NCBI RefSeq assembly: GCF_016772315.1
Contig: NZ_CP053482.1
Coordinates: forward strand, 1,364,001 to 1,428,000
Direction of reading: 5' to 3'
Length of the DNA stretch: 64,000 nt
DNA from: Thiothrix subterranea
GTDB lineage: Bacteria > Pseudomonadota > Gammaproteobacteria > Thiotrichales > Thiotrichaceae
The notes beneath the pieces are model-generated. The model worked only from the letters and a program-made list of their open reading frames with translations, did not search any database and was not told the DNA's origin. The translations under genes and the position numbers were made by a program. This document shows, piece after piece, positions 1 through 10,761 of this stretch (the first letter of the stretch is position 1; each line of letters starts with the position of its first letter).

Positions 1-147
1 GCGTATTTCAACCACTTCTTCAGTAGGCACTAGCACACGACCAAAGGACGTTTCCAAACCGAAACGCACAATGCGCTCTTCAAGCGAGCGCTTAACTTGA
101 TTTTCAAAAGCAGAATAAGCTTGAACTACATACCATCGCATTGCCAT
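1..147 (-). CDS. nusG: Transcription termination/antitermination protein NusG, N-terminal part (truncated by window edge)
   Basis: The first 49 residues can be read. They start [12 protein letters not shown] and continue through an EERI...[10 protein letters not shown] stretch, which is the NusG N-terminal (NGN) domain that binds RNA polymerase and links it to Rho or ribosomal S10. The start ATG at 147-145 overlaps the secE stop by one base (TGATG), so translation is probably coupled. secE-nusG adjacency is conserved in bacteria. The C-terminal KOW domain lies outside the window. Confidence 0.95.
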   Translation of the reverse strand, partial: MAMRWYVVQAYSAFENQVKRSLEERIVRFGLETSFGRVLVPTEEVVEIR

Positions 148-542
148 CAGACACTTCCTCCGCCGAGCATACTTTTAACTCCCCAACCAAGCAGGGAATC
201 AACACCCCAGAGAAAGATGGACAGAATCAGAACAATGACCATTACCATTAAGGTAGTCTGCAACGTTTCAGCACGAGTAGGCCAAACCATCTTGCGAACT
301 TCCAGACGCGAGTCCTTCATAAAGCCCAACAAGCGTTTACCTGACAAACTGGATAGAGCCACAGCCACAGCCACACCGACAATAGCTAACAACCCCAACA
401 CACGTAGCAATAAAGAGACGGGCTGACCTTGCCAATTTTCAAAATAGTAAAAACCCACAATCCCCAAGAACAGGAGTGCGATAGAAATGACAAGCTTTAC
501 TGTATCCAGCGATGAGCCCTGTTCTTCGGTGTGTACTGACAT
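147..542 (-). CDS. secE: Preprotein translocase subunit SecE
   Basis: This 131-residue inner-membrane protein is similar in length to E. coli SecE (about 127). Two hydrophobic segments lie near residues 14-34 and 40-62, and a third is at the C-terminus (about 95-120). The conserved cytoplasmic stretch before the last helix contains [13 protein letters not shown], the hallmark of SecE. It holds the SecYEG channel together. The gene sits between tRNA-Trp/tuf upstream and nusG downstream, the usual proteobacterial order. Confidence 0.97.
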   Translation of the reverse strand: MSVHTEEQGSSLDTVKLVISIALLFLGIVGFYYFENWQGQPVSLLLRVLGLLAIVGVAVAVALSSLSGKRLLGFMKDSRLEVRKMVWPTRAETLQTTLMVMVIVLILSIFLWGVDSLLGWGVKSMLGGGSV

Positions 543-630
543 TTATTTTTTACCAAACCTGATAGCCGAATGACTTTGGATAACACACTGTAAACAGTTT
601 AACTACAATGACCACAATTCATCGTCCAAA

Positions 631-648
631 GCCATCTATAAAGATGGC
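631..648 (-). other. Hairpin beginning at the 3' CCA end of tRNA-Trp
   Basis: On the minus strand the discriminator base and CCA of tRNA-Trp form the start of a 7-bp inverted repeat (GCCATCT, 4-nt loop, AGATGGC). It could be an RNA processing signal or a weak terminator between the tRNA and secE. There is no clear U-tract, so the role is uncertain. Confidence 0.35.
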
Positions 649-720
649 AGGCCAAGAGGGAATCGAACCCCCAACCTGCGGTTTTGGAGACCGCCGCTCT
701 GCCAATTGAGCTATTGGCCT
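645..720 (-). tRNA. tRNA-Trp (CCA anticodon)
   Basis: The 76-nt cloverleaf has acceptor stem AGGCCAA/TTGGCCT, a D-arm with AGCTCAATTGGCAGAGC, anticodon loop CTCCAAA with anticodon CCA, and a GGTTCGATTCC T-arm. Discriminator G and CCA are genomically encoded. It lies between tuf and secE, a common position in gammaproteobacteria. Confidence 0.97.
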
Positions 721-779
721 GTAAAGGCAAGAAAGAGCAGAGAGAATACTCTCTGCTCTTTCAAAACACAAGATGTTAT

Positions 780-1970
<1,191 letters not shown>

Positions 1971-2002
1971 GATCGATAACTTCCGTTAAATTCCTGAATA
2001 AT

Positions 2003-2078
<76 letters not shown>

Positions 2079-2107
2079 AAAACCATTTTAACGACTCAGC
2101 CAGAAAT

Positions 2108-2181
2108 TGGAGCGGGTGATGGGAATCGAACCCACACAATCAGCTTGGAAGGCTGAAGTTCTACCATTGAACTACACCCGC
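2108..2181 (-). tRNA. tRNA-Gly (TCC anticodon)
   Basis: 74 nt. Acceptor GCGGGTG/CACCCGC, anticodon loop CTTCCAA with anticodon TCC, T-arm TGGGTTCGATTCCCA, discriminator T and encoded CCA. Second tRNA of the tuf operon, matching glyT in the E. coli order tyrU-glyT-thrT-tufB. Confidence 0.97.
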
Positions 2182-2248
2182 CTGAAGTCGTGTGCCCACA
2201 CCGTACCGCATGACAATATGCATCAAGCTGAACGTGCAAACTAAAATA

Positions 2249-2333
2249 TGGTGGAGGGAGAAGGATTCGAACCTTCGAAGGCAGTGCCAACAGATTTACA
2301 GTCTGTCCCCTTTGACCGCTCGGGAATCCCTCC
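2249..2333 (-). tRNA. tRNA-Tyr (GTA anticodon), class II with long variable arm
   Basis: 85 nt. Acceptor GGAGGGA, anticodon loop CTGTAAA with GTA, an extended variable arm, T-arm AAGGTTCGAATCCTT, discriminator A and encoded CCA. It is the first gene of the operon, starting about 17 bases downstream of a strong candidate sigma70 promoter. Confidence 0.97.
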
Positions 2334-2349
2334 GACTGGAAAGGACGGC

Positions 2350-2378
2350 ATTTTGAGTGAATCACTCGTCAATGTCAA
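2350..2378 (-). promoter_or_regulatory. Candidate sigma70 promoter of the tRNA-tuf-secE-nusG operon
   Basis: On the minus strand TTGACA (2378-2373, perfect -35) is followed after exactly 17 bases by CAAAAT (2355-2350, -10). The predicted start is about 10 bases ahead of the mature tRNA-Tyr 5' end. The spacer contains a perfect 13-base odd palindrome, GAGTGA-A-TCACTC (2355-2367), which touches the -10 box. Confidence 0.7.
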
Positions 2379-2517
2379 CCTTGAAAAAGCAGAATTTTGT
2401 CATTAATTTTCGACGGCTAAACTGGTAAGTTCGTCGGCTTAATTGTTACAAAAATTAGCGGATTTGATCATAATGCGTATCGTATACAAAAATCCAGTTT
2501 TTATTTAGGAACCATCA

Positions 2518-3843
2518 ATGAAAGTTACAATTTACGGTTCGGGCTATGTCGGCCTAGTCACCGGTGCTTGCTTAGCACAAGTGGGCAATGACGTGCTCTG
2601 CGTCGACGTTGATGAACGCAAAATCAATATGTTACTCAATGGCGAAATTCCCATTCATGAACCTAGCCTCGACAAAATGGTGCAAGCCAATATTGCCGCC
2701 GGGCGTTTGAAATTTACCTTATCAGCCGCCGAAGGCGTGGCACACGGTTTATTTCAGTTTATCGCCGTCGGCACGCCACCGGATGAAGACGGTTCGGCTG
2801 ACCTGCGTTATGTACTCACCGTTGCCCGCTCGATTGCGCAACACATGGACGGCTACCGCATTGTGGTCGACAAATCCACCGTCCCGGTCGGCACGGCTGA
2901 CCGAGTACGCGCAGCGATGCTGGAGGTATTGGAACAACGGGCTTTCAACGCCGAATTCGACGTGGTATCCAACCCTGAATTTCTAAAAGAAGGCGCAGCA
3001 CTTGACGATTTCATGAAACCCGATCGAATTGTAATCGGCACCGACAACCCACGCACCACTGAACTCATGCGCGAACTCTACGCCCCGTTCAACCGCAGTC
3101 ATGACCGATTAGTGGTGATGGACATTCGTTCCGCCGAACTCACCAAGTATGCAGCCAATGCAATGCTTGCCACCAAAATCAGCTTCATGAATGAACTGGC
3201 GAATATGGCGGAATTACTCGGCGCTGACATCGAGAAAGTGCGCATCGGCATCGGCTCCGACCCGCGCATTGGCTATCATTTCATCTATCCCGGTTGTGGC
3301 TACGGCGGTTCGTGCTTCCCCAAAGACGTGCAAGCACTGGAACGCACCGCGCGTGAAATCGGCTATAACGCCGAATTATTGTCGGCGGTAGAGGCCGTCA
3401 ATTACCGCCAGAAAGACAAACCATTCGAGAAACTTCAAAAGCATTACGGTGCCAACCTCGAAGGCAAAACCGTAGCGCTGTGGGGCTTGGCCTTCAAACC
3501 CAATACCGATGATATGCGTGAAGCCTCCAGCCGTAACTTAATGGAAGCGCTGTGGAAACAAGGCGTTACCGTACAAGCCTTTGACCCGGTAGCGATGGAA
3601 GAATGCACCCGCATTTACGGGCAACGCCCTGACCTGAAACTGTGCCAGACCGCCGAAGCAGCGCTGGAAGGTGCCGATTGCCTCGTCATCGTCACCGAGT
3701 GGCAACAATTCCGCAGCCCCGATTTCGATGCCATTAAGTCCAAGCTCAACGATCCCGTCATCGTGGATGGGCGCAATTTGTATTCACCCGAACAAATGGC
3801 GAAAAAAGGCATTACCTATTACGCAATAGGGCGCGGCTGTTAA
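2518..3843 (+). CDS. ugd: UDP-glucose 6-dehydrogenase
   Basis: The 441-residue NAD-dependent enzyme oxidises UDP-glucose to UDP-glucuronate for capsule, exopolysaccharide or lipid A modification. The N-terminal Rossmann motif [14 protein letters not shown] starts at residue 7, and the catalytic cysteine lies in [10 protein letters not shown] (Cys266). The C-terminal UDP-binding domain has [20 protein letters not shown]. Length fits the family. A modest ribosome-binding sequence (TTAGGAACC) precedes the ATG. It is monocistronic, divergent from the tRNA operon and convergent with tamB. Confidence 0.97.
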   Translation: MKVTIYGSGYVGLVTGACLAQVGNDVLCVDVDERKINMLLNGEIPIHEPSLDKMVQANIAAGRLKFTLSAAEGVAHGLFQFIAVGTPPDEDGSADLRYVLTVARSIAQHMDGYRIVVDKSTVPVGTADRVRAAMLEVLEQRAFNAEFDVVSNPEFLKEGAALDDFMKPDRIVIGTDNPRTTELMRELYAPFNRSHDRLVVMDIRSAELTKYAANAMLATKISFMNELANMAELLGADIEKVRIGIGSDPRIGYHFIYPGCGYGGSCFPKDVQALERTAREIGYNAELLSAVEAVNYRQKDKPFEKLQKHYGANLEGKTVALWGLAFKPNTDDMREASSRNLMEALWKQGVTVQAFDPVAMEECTRIYGQRPDLKLCQTAEAALEGADCLVIVTEWQQFRSPDFDAIKSKLNDPVIVDGRNLYSPEQMAKKGITYYAIGRGC

Positions 3844-3851
3844 GTAACGGC

Positions 3852-6800
3852 TCAACGCCGCAGCGGGCCAGTATCGGTGTCGATCTTGTAAATCAAGTCG
3901 ACACCTTGCTGGAGACCTGCTTGCGCCTCAACCTGTAAGTGCTTGTTAATTTGATAAGTAATTGCCACCCGTTGCAACGAGTCAAACAAACCCACGATAT
4001 AACGCACGTAGAGCCTTGCCCCTAAACGTTTGCCCAAGGCCAGTTCACTTTGGTCGAAATCGCCGTTTTTGGCCTTCAGGCTCACATCATCCAAACCCAA
4101 GCTCCCCCCTAAACGTTGCGCAAGATTTTCGCCCCCCGCAATGCCCAAACCCGTAATCGCCTCCATTAATAGGGATGATTGATCACCACTTAAACTGGAC
4201 ATTGCCCGCCCAGTCAGCAAATAACTCAAGGTATCGCTTTGCGTTTGCAGGGGAGTGGAAAATAACGTCGATTCCGGCTGTTGCACCGTGCCAGCCAGTG
4301 AAATACCCACTTTGATGTCACCATCAGCCACTTCGCGCACCGCTCGCACATCCAGCCCCGGATTATTCAACGGGCCATTGAAAATCAACCGCCCGCGCTC
4401 AATCGCCAAGCGCTGTTCATACGCCTTGTAAACCCCATCCACGACATTGAGCACGCCTTCGGCAATAATATCCTGACGGGTACGCAACACCCGCAATTTG
4501 CCCGTCAGTCGCGCATCCAAACCAAAGCCATTGAATGTAACCTTATCGCCCAGTTCAATCACCACATTGGGCTTAATATTCAACGGCGCATCTTTCACCA
4601 AAACGGTCGCTGGCTCACCCGCAACGGCTGTAGCAGCGCTACGCCCCACAATCACCACATCATCCGAACGCGCACTGGCAGTCTGCGGAATTTCCCGCAA
4701 ACTCACCGTCGCTTCAGGAATCAACACGCTACCGCTAATCGCCACCTCGCTAGGGCTGGCTTGAATCCGCAAATCGGGGGAAACCCATGCCTGTATTTCA
4801 TGCGTATCCATCAACTTGAGCCGATTGCCTTGCAAGCTCACATCCGCCTCCCACTGCGGCAGGTTTGCTAACGACAACACCCCGTTGGCTGTCATAGTGC
4901 CGCCGCCCGCCCGCAACGAACCGTTAATCGTGGCACGTTCTGTTCCGCTGGCTTGCATGTTCAAATTAATCGCATCCAATTTCACCCCCGCTTCCGGCAA
5001 ATGCACTTGCCCCTCGGTTAAGCGCACCTCGCCATTCACAACCGGCTGTTTGAGCAAACCACTGATTTGCACATCACCCGCCACTTTGCCCTGCAAACGG
5101 TCAATCTGCGGTGAAAAACGTTCCAACCACGCAATATCCGGCAGTGAGGCATTCAGGCGAGCATTAATCCGATGATTGCCATCCGTGGGCGACAGGTCGA
5201 TACGCCCATCGGCACGTAATTGCCCATAACTCACCAAATCCAGTTGCGCCTGCACCTCCATCTGCCGGTCATTGAGGCTGACATCCGCACGGGTATTGCT
5301 GTATTGAACCGTTTCGGTTTTGCCCTTACTCCCACGCACACTGACACTACTATCGGGCAACCGTAACGCAACACTCGCCACCGGCTTGCCGCCACGTTGC
5401 TCAAAACGGTAATCGGCATTGGCTGTCCCTACCACATTCACGGTATCCGGCAACCACTGACGCAACATCACCAGCGGAATTTCCTGCAAATCCCCCGCAA
5501 TGCTGAATCCCGCAGCAGGTGTCCATGCCGGTTTGCCGCAAGCACGCGCCACCTGATTGTTCAAACAAATCAGCGAACCACTAAACGCCTTAGCAGACGC
5601 CTGCAAATTAATCGGCGCAACCGTCTTCCAATCACCCGCCGGAGTATCGCGCAATGCAAGGCTAGGAATCGTGCCTTGCCATTGTCCATTTTTCCAACCG
5701 CCGTTCGCAGTTACATCAAGCTTGCCCGACTCATGGGTCACTTGCGCCTTCACTTGATGACTAGTGATTGTCCCCTGCCCCTCAATAGTTGCTGCCTGAA
5801 TCAGGGTTTCACCCGTTTTGAAATCCTTAAGCTTACCGTCCACCTCATAGCGTTCACCCACTTGCTGTGCCTGCAAATCCAACGCGCCCAACCGGTAATC
5901 CTGATAACGCAATTTGCTGCCGGTTAAATCCGCCTGAATCTCTGGCGCTTCTAATTTGCCTTTGAAAATGCCTTCGCCCTGCAAACTGCCTTCCAAACCT
6001 TTCCACGCTTTGGCAAGATTTTTGGCATCCACTTTCCAGCGCAAATCAAAGGGCGCGGTGGCTTGCCCGGACACTTCGAGCCGATTGCCGCCGGACTGAA
6101 TCACCACCTCTTGCGCGGCGAGTTTGGCATCGCCCCAAGCGAGTTTACCCTTGGCATTGAGGTCGTAACCTTCCACGTTGCCGGATAAATCCGCCACATC
6201 GAGTTGCAATTGCGAACCATCGAGCAGCCCCTGCAACGTCCCCTTACCCTTGGCATTGCCGCGTAAACGCGGGTCAAGCTGTGCCAGTTTTGGCGCATCT
6301 ATCTGCCAGTTGATGTCGAGTTTGTCGCTGGCAGCACCATTTGCCAGCAAGCGGTTATCGCCAACTTTGGCATCCAGCGCTTGCAGATTGATGACCTTGC
6401 TGTTCCAGTCGCCCTGCCCGCTTATGTCCACAGGATATTCACGCAACTTGCCCTGCAAGCGCGTCACGTTCAGTGTCGTTGCTTGCAATTTACCCTGCTG
6501 AAAGGTGCCGCCCGAACGCAGTTGCACATCAAGCGCAGCAGGCCAGTCTTTGAGAAACGCTTCTGGATTCAACTGGCTGCCGTCAACTTCGGCTTGCCAA
6601 ATCAGCGCATCCTGCCAATCCACATGCCCCGTGGCACTCAGCGCCCCCGCCGCACCATTAAGCTGCAATTGCGCTACCGTGAGGTCAACAAACGAACCCT
6701 TTCCCTGCAAAGTGCCTTGGTAGCGCGGGTAAGCGGCATAAGCCCAATCCGCCGTCATATAGAGGGTATATTGCAATAACTCGCCGCCCACATCAGCTTT

Positions 6801-7457
6801 CGCTGTACCGACACCCCACGTTGTGCTGTTCGCATCCACAACCACACGCAACGCCAGCTCGTGCGGTTTAGCCAATTGCATCGTGCCATCCAATGCCACA
6901 TCGACCTTGCCTTGTGCGTCGTAAAGCTCAGCTTGCAAATTATCGAGGTGTAATTTTCCGTCATGGGCTTGCGCATCCAATTGCACATCACGCAAGCGCA
7001 ATGGGTGTTCACCTTGCCAAACTTCCAGTTCCTTGATGCGGATTTGTTGGGCATCGAGATTCAGTGGCAATGCAATCGACATTAATTCAAACGGACTGCT
7101 GGCTGCCGCCTCCTGACTTTCCGGCAAGCGAATCACCAATTTATCAGCCAGCAAACGGCTGACCCGTAAGGTCGGCGGAGAAGCCACTTCCACCTGACTA
7201 TCCAGGTCTACATTGTCAGCTTCCAATGTGGCACTGTCGCTTTCCCAGCGGATACGACTGGCTTTGAGACCCGTTGCCAGCGTGCCTTCGACATTTTCCA
7301 GCGTGAGACCAGAAACAAAATAAGGCGCATTATTTACCAAAAACCGCGTACCGGTTTGCGACAAGGTTAGGAAAGCAACACTTCCTAACACCAGCAACAG
7401 GAGTAGAAAAATGACCAGCAAGGGGTTAACCAATAAATGTTTCAGCCATTGATTCAC
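3852..7457 (-). CDS. tamB: Translocation and assembly module inner-membrane component TamB
   Basis: This 1201-residue protein is the AsmA-like lipid-bridge partner of TamA (E. coli TamB about 1259). One N-terminal transmembrane helix (about residues 10-32, hydrophobic LLVIFLLLLLVLGSVAFL) is followed by long beta-rich periplasmic repeats. A C-terminal DUF490/TamB domain contains LSYLLTGRA and ends in a barrel-like strand region. Its start overlaps the tamA stop by 4 bases, indicating coupling. The family links the two membranes and is implicated in phospholipid transport and outer-membrane protein insertion. Confidence 0.95.
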   Translation of the reverse strand: MNQWLKHLLVNPLLVIFLLLLLVLGSVAFLTLSQTGTRFLVNNAPYFVSGLTLENVEGTLATGLKASRIRWESDSATLEADNVDLDSQVEVASPPTLRVSRLLADKLVIRLPESQEAAASSPFELMSIALPLNLDAQQIRIKELEVWQGEHPLRLRDVQLDAQAHDGKLHLDNLQAELYDAQGKVDVALDGTMQLAKPHELALRVVVDANSTTWGVGTAKADVGGELLQYTLYMTADWAYAAYPRYQGTLQGKGSFVDLTVAQLQLNGAAGALSATGHVDWQDALIWQAEVDGSQLNPEAFLKDWPAALDVQLRSGGTFQQGKLQATTLNVTRLQGKLREYPVDISGQGDWNSKVINLQALDAKVGDNRLLANGAASDKLDINWQIDAPKLAQLDPRLRGNAKGKGTLQGLLDGSQLQLDVADLSGNVEGYDLNAKGKLAWGDAKLAAQEVVIQSGGNRLEVSGQATAPFDLRWKVDAKNLAKAWKGLEGSLQGEGIFKGKLEAPEIQADLTGSKLRYQDYRLGALDLQAQQVGERYEVDGKLKDFKTGETLIQAATIEGQGTITSHQVKAQVTHESGKLDVTANGGWKNGQWQGTIPSLALRDTPAGDWKTVAPINLQASAKAFSGSLICLNNQVARACGKPAWTPAAGFSIAGDLQEIPLVMLRQWLPDTVNVVGTANADYRFEQRGGKPVASVALRLPDSSVSVRGSKGKTETVQYSNTRADVSLNDRQMEVQAQLDLVSYGQLRADGRIDLSPTDGNHRINARLNASLPDIAWLERFSPQIDRLQGKVAGDVQISGLLKQPVVNGEVRLTEGQVHLPEAGVKLDAINLNMQASGTERATINGSLRAGGGTMTANGVLSLANLPQWEADVSLQGNRLKLMDTHEIQAWVSPDLRIQASPSEVAISGSVLIPEATVSLREIPQTASARSDDVVIVGRSAATAVAGEPATVLVKDAPLNIKPNVVIELGDKVTFNGFGLDARLTGKLRVLRTRQDIIAEGVLNVVDGVYKAYEQRLAIERGRLIFNGPLNNPGLDVRAVREVADGDIKVGISLAGTVQQPESTLFSTPLQTQSDTLSYLLTGRAMSSLSGDQSSLLMEAITGLGIAGGENLAQRLGGSLGLDDVSLKAKNGDFDQSELALGKRLGARLYVRYIVGLFDSLQRVAITYQINKHLQVEAQAGLQQGVDLIYKIDTDTGPLRR

Positions 7458-9226
7458 AAGTCAGGCCCCAAACTAAAGTAGAAATGCACATCACCGGGAT
7501 CATCGGTCGGCGCGGCAATATCGGCACGTATCGGCCCCAGCGGGGATTTGTAACGTACCCCGAACCCCGCCCCCACTTGCATGGTCAAATTCGCGGTATT
7601 GTCAAACGCATCCCCTGCGTCCACAAAACCCGCCGCACTCCAGTTATCCACCACTGGGCGTTCGTATTCAACGCTGGTGGTCAACACATGCTTGCCGCCT
7701 AACACATCACCAGCAGCATTGTTTTCCCCCAAGGACTCGAAATCGTAGCCGCGCACCGAGCTTTGCCCGCCCGCAAAAAAACGTAGCGATTTGGGCATAG
7801 TATCGAGATCATCGGTCAAGGTTGTACCTGCCGCACCTTGTAAAATCAACTTATCGCGGTTGTTTAATGTGCGCAGATACTTACCACTCACTTTGCCTTG
7901 CAATACGCTTTGGTCACTTAACACCCCATCGACTGCACCCTGCACTTCAGCCGCCACTTGCCAACCCTGTGAGGGGAATAATAAATCGTCGGTTTCGGTC
8001 TTTTTAACCCGTGCCCCAGCAAGCGTCAGTTGCGAACGGGTTTCCGCGCCACTGGTCACGCGCGTGGTTTCATCGAGGTAATTGATGAATACCGTTTGTT
8101 GCCAATCGTGGCGATTGCGGCGGTTATAATCCAAGCCCAGTTTGAGCGCTTCGCTTTCGATCCCGTTGTTGTCGGTATGGCGTACCCCGCCGGAAAGACT
8201 GGCAAACTCGTGTTCTGGTTGCCATAGCGGTACTTTGTAAGCGCCTTCCACCGACTGCTCATTTTGCGCCACTACACCTTTGGCATTGAATTTGTGACCT
8301 TTATCGTTAACCCAATGCGCATCCATGCCGGTTTCGACCCGAAACCCGGTATCGGTGCCATACCCCACCCGCCCATCATAGGTATAGCGTTTGCGCCGTG
8401 TGGCTGTAATGCCCACAGGCACGACACCGTTTTCGGCTTGTTGGTAAGCGCCGCTCACTTGCACTTCGTTGTAATAACCGCTGCCTTCCAACATCCGCTG
8501 CTGTTTCAGCAAGTTTTCAGCGTTGTAGGTATCGCCCTCACGCACGCGCAAATAGCGATTGAGGTATTTTTCCGCCAACACATTTTGTTCCACTTTAACC
8601 TTGCCCACTTGGTAACGTTTACCCGTCTCAAAATGCAGGCGTACTTGCGCTTGGCGCGTGTCAGGGTCGACTTGAATTTCCCGCAGCACGTATTCCGCGT
8701 CGAAAAACCCTAAGCGGTTGGCAGTACTATTGAGGCTGGCTTTGAAATCTTCGTATTTTTGGTGCACCAGCACATCGCCTGTTCGGTAGGGCAATGCAGC
8801 GGTTATCTGACGAAATTCCGGCAAATCTTTGCCCGCGCCCGTCAATTGCACCTCAATAAGTGTCACGCGCACCGGCTCGCCGGGTTGTACCGCCACATGC
8901 AACGCCAAGCAATTGCCTTGTTGCACCGGGGTAACATTAAAACGAGCGCTGTAATAGCCCATCGCCTCCGCGCCTTCGTGCAGTTTTTCTTCGGCAGATT
9001 CGATGAAACGCTGCACCCGATCGGTCGAGCTATCGCATTTGAGGTTGCGCAAGGAAGGCATGAAAGCCCGTAAATTATCCGCCAGCGCCGTATCCGCCCC
9101 CTGCACCGTCACCTTGACAGGGGATTCCGCTTCAGCCGCCGCTTCCGCTTCGGTTTGCTGGAAAAAAGCCGCATACCCCGGTGCGCTTGCACCCAGTAAA
9201 CATAACCCCCAAATGATTGTTTTCAT
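7454..9226 (-). CDS. tamA: Outer-membrane Omp85-family protein TamA
   Basis: 590 residues (E. coli TamA 577). The N-terminal signal peptide ends near AAFF (residues 20-23). Three POTRA-like segments occupy about residues 35-270, and an Omp85 beta-barrel runs to the C-terminus, with FAGGQSSVRGYDFESLG (lid-lock VRGY motif) near residue 485. It works with TamB, encoded directly downstream with a 4-base overlap. The gene lies 40 bases after dacB, so it probably belongs to the run that begins with the ydcF-like gene. Confidence 0.95.
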   Translation of the reverse strand: MKTIIWGLCLLGASAPGYAAFFQQTEAEAAAEAESPVKVTVQGADTALADNLRAFMPSLRNLKCDSSTDRVQRFIESAEEKLHEGAEAMGYYSARFNVTPVQQGNCLALHVAVQPGEPVRVTLIEVQLTGAGKDLPEFRQITAALPYRTGDVLVHQKYEDFKASLNSTANRLGFFDAEYVLREIQVDPDTRQAQVRLHFETGKRYQVGKVKVEQNVLAEKYLNRYLRVREGDTYNAENLLKQQRMLEGSGYYNEVQVSGAYQQAENGVVPVGITATRRKRYTYDGRVGYGTDTGFRVETGMDAHWVNDKGHKFNAKGVVAQNEQSVEGAYKVPLWQPEHEFASLSGGVRHTDNNGIESEALKLGLDYNRRNRHDWQQTVFINYLDETTRVTSGAETRSQLTLAGARVKKTETDDLLFPSQGWQVAAEVQGAVDGVLSDQSVLQGKVSGKYLRTLNNRDKLILQGAAGTTLTDDLDTMPKSLRFFAGGQSSVRGYDFESLGENNAAGDVLGGKHVLTTSVEYERPVVDNWSAAGFVDAGDAFDNTANLTMQVGAGFGVRYKSPLGPIRADIAAPTDDPGDVHFYFSLGPDL

Positions 9227-9266
9227 GCTGCGCTTCCGGCTCCTTATATTTTAGCTGCTACATGGC

Positions 9267-10742
9267 TTATTGCTCGAATGCCCATTTCAATAAAGCATCC
9301 TGCAAGCGCCTTCCGCCACCTTGTGCTTCCCGACCATTATGCAATAACACGATGACCAGGCGCTTACCGCTGCGGGTCAACATATACCCTGCGATAGCCG
9401 TGGCATCATTCAACGTGCCCGTTTTCAGGTGGCTGCGCCCGCGTAAATCATCGTCTTTGAAACGGCTTGCCAATGTCCCGTCTTCACCCAGTAGCGGTAA
9501 CGACGCCATGAATTCCGGCATATACGGGTCACGCCATGCCATCTCCAATAACGCGCCTAACTGCCGTGCACTGACACGTTCACTGCGCGATAAGCCGGAA
9601 CCGTTTTCCACTACCATACCAGTGTAGTCGATACCGGCTTTTTTGAGCATATCGGCGGTCGCCATCCGGCTTTTGTCCAATGTCGCGGGCGCTCCCAGCA
9701 CTTTCGCGCCGATGGTGAGGAACACATTGCGCGTCATCACATTATTGCTCCACTTATTGATGAAGCGGATTTGTTCCCCCAAAGTACGCGACTCGTGAGT
9801 ATGCAATAATACATCGCCGTCCCGTACCTGCCCGATTTGCAAGTTACCGCTGAACTTACCGCCTTGCGACTGCCACACATCCCGAAACGCATTGAATACG
9901 TGCGCTTCAGGGGTGGACAACACCCGCAGCACAAAGTTTTTACCGCAATCGGGCGCATACGCCCCAGAAATCTTGATCGCCGCGTCGGTTTGCTGGAAAG
10001 TCGGCTGGTAATGCCCCTTGCGGCAACCGCCTTTTGCCAACACCATGCTATTGTCCAATTGCAAACCGGGAATCAGCGGGAACGGCGTAATTCCCACTTT
10101 GCCCGTGGCTTGGTCGGCTTCCAATAGAAAACGGTTCGCCTGAAAGTTAAACATTAGCGCCGACGGCTGGGCGTTGTAGACACGGGTTGGTTCATTGTCG
10201 AAAGCCGCTGGGTCGTAATCGGGAATGTTGAAATAACTGTTATCCACCACCAATTGCCCGCGAATCTCTTTCAAGCCTTTAAGTTGCAGATCGTGCAGCA
10301 ATTGCCAAAAGGCTTCATCGGTTAGAAACGGGTCGCCGTACCCTTTTAGGATCAAATCACCGTTGAGAATACCGTCCTTCAATTCACCGCGCATCCAAGC
10401 TTCGGTTTTCCAGGTATAGCTGGGGCTAAGTAACTTGAGTGCTGTCCAAGTCGTCAGCAATTTCATCACCGACGCGGGGTTGCGCGGCACGTTATCGTTA
10501 TGCACCACCATCGGTACGTTGGCGTTTAAATCGCGGATGTACACACTCAGGTTTTCAGAGGGAATCTTGGCTTGCTGCATGAACACCTGAATATCAGCAG
10601 GCAAATCAGCGGTTTGTTGGTGGCGAATCAGGGTAAGTTCAGCCGGTTGCGGTGCTGGGCGAACAGGCAGCAGCGATTCTGCGGCACTAACGCTCCCCAG
10701 ATTCACGCACAGCCCGATGGTGATGAATAATTTTTTCAACAT
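9267..10742 (-). CDS. dacB: D-alanyl-D-alanine carboxypeptidase/endopeptidase (PBP4 type, peptidase S13)
   Basis: 491 residues with a signal peptide (cleavage near SVSAAES). The penicillin-binding motifs are in order: SxxK as SVMK near residue 90, SxN as SNN in KWSNNVMTRN, and KTG in LKTGTLNDAT. The large insertion between SxxK and SxN is typical of PBP4. It trims peptidoglycan cross-links in the periplasm. It lies between trmO (20 bases upstream) and tamA (40 bases downstream) on the same strand. Confidence 0.95.
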   Translation of the reverse strand: MLKKLFITIGLCVNLGSVSAAESLLPVRPAPQPAELTLIRHQQTADLPADIQVFMQQAKIPSENLSVYIRDLNANVPMVVHNDNVPRNPASVMKLLTTWTALKLLSPSYTWKTEAWMRGELKDGILNGDLILKGYGDPFLTDEAFWQLLHDLQLKGLKEIRGQLVVDNSYFNIPDYDPAAFDNEPTRVYNAQPSALMFNFQANRFLLEADQATGKVGITPFPLIPGLQLDNSMVLAKGGCRKGHYQPTFQQTDAAIKISGAYAPDCGKNFVLRVLSTPEAHVFNAFRDVWQSQGGKFSGNLQIGQVRDGDVLLHTHESRTLGEQIRFINKWSNNVMTRNVFLTIGAKVLGAPATLDKSRMATADMLKKAGIDYTGMVVENGSGLSRSERVSARQLGALLEMAWRDPYMPEFMASLPLLGEDGTLASRFKDDDLRGRSHLKTGTLNDATAIAGYMLTRSGKRLVIVLLHNGREAQGGGRRLQDALLKWAFEQ

Positions 10743-10761
10743 AATGCATTCGTTATGGTTT

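Noticed and set aside
5397-5927. 176-residue plus-strand frame within tamB
   Set aside because: Low-complexity shadow of tamB coding on the other strand with no motif or ribosome-binding site.
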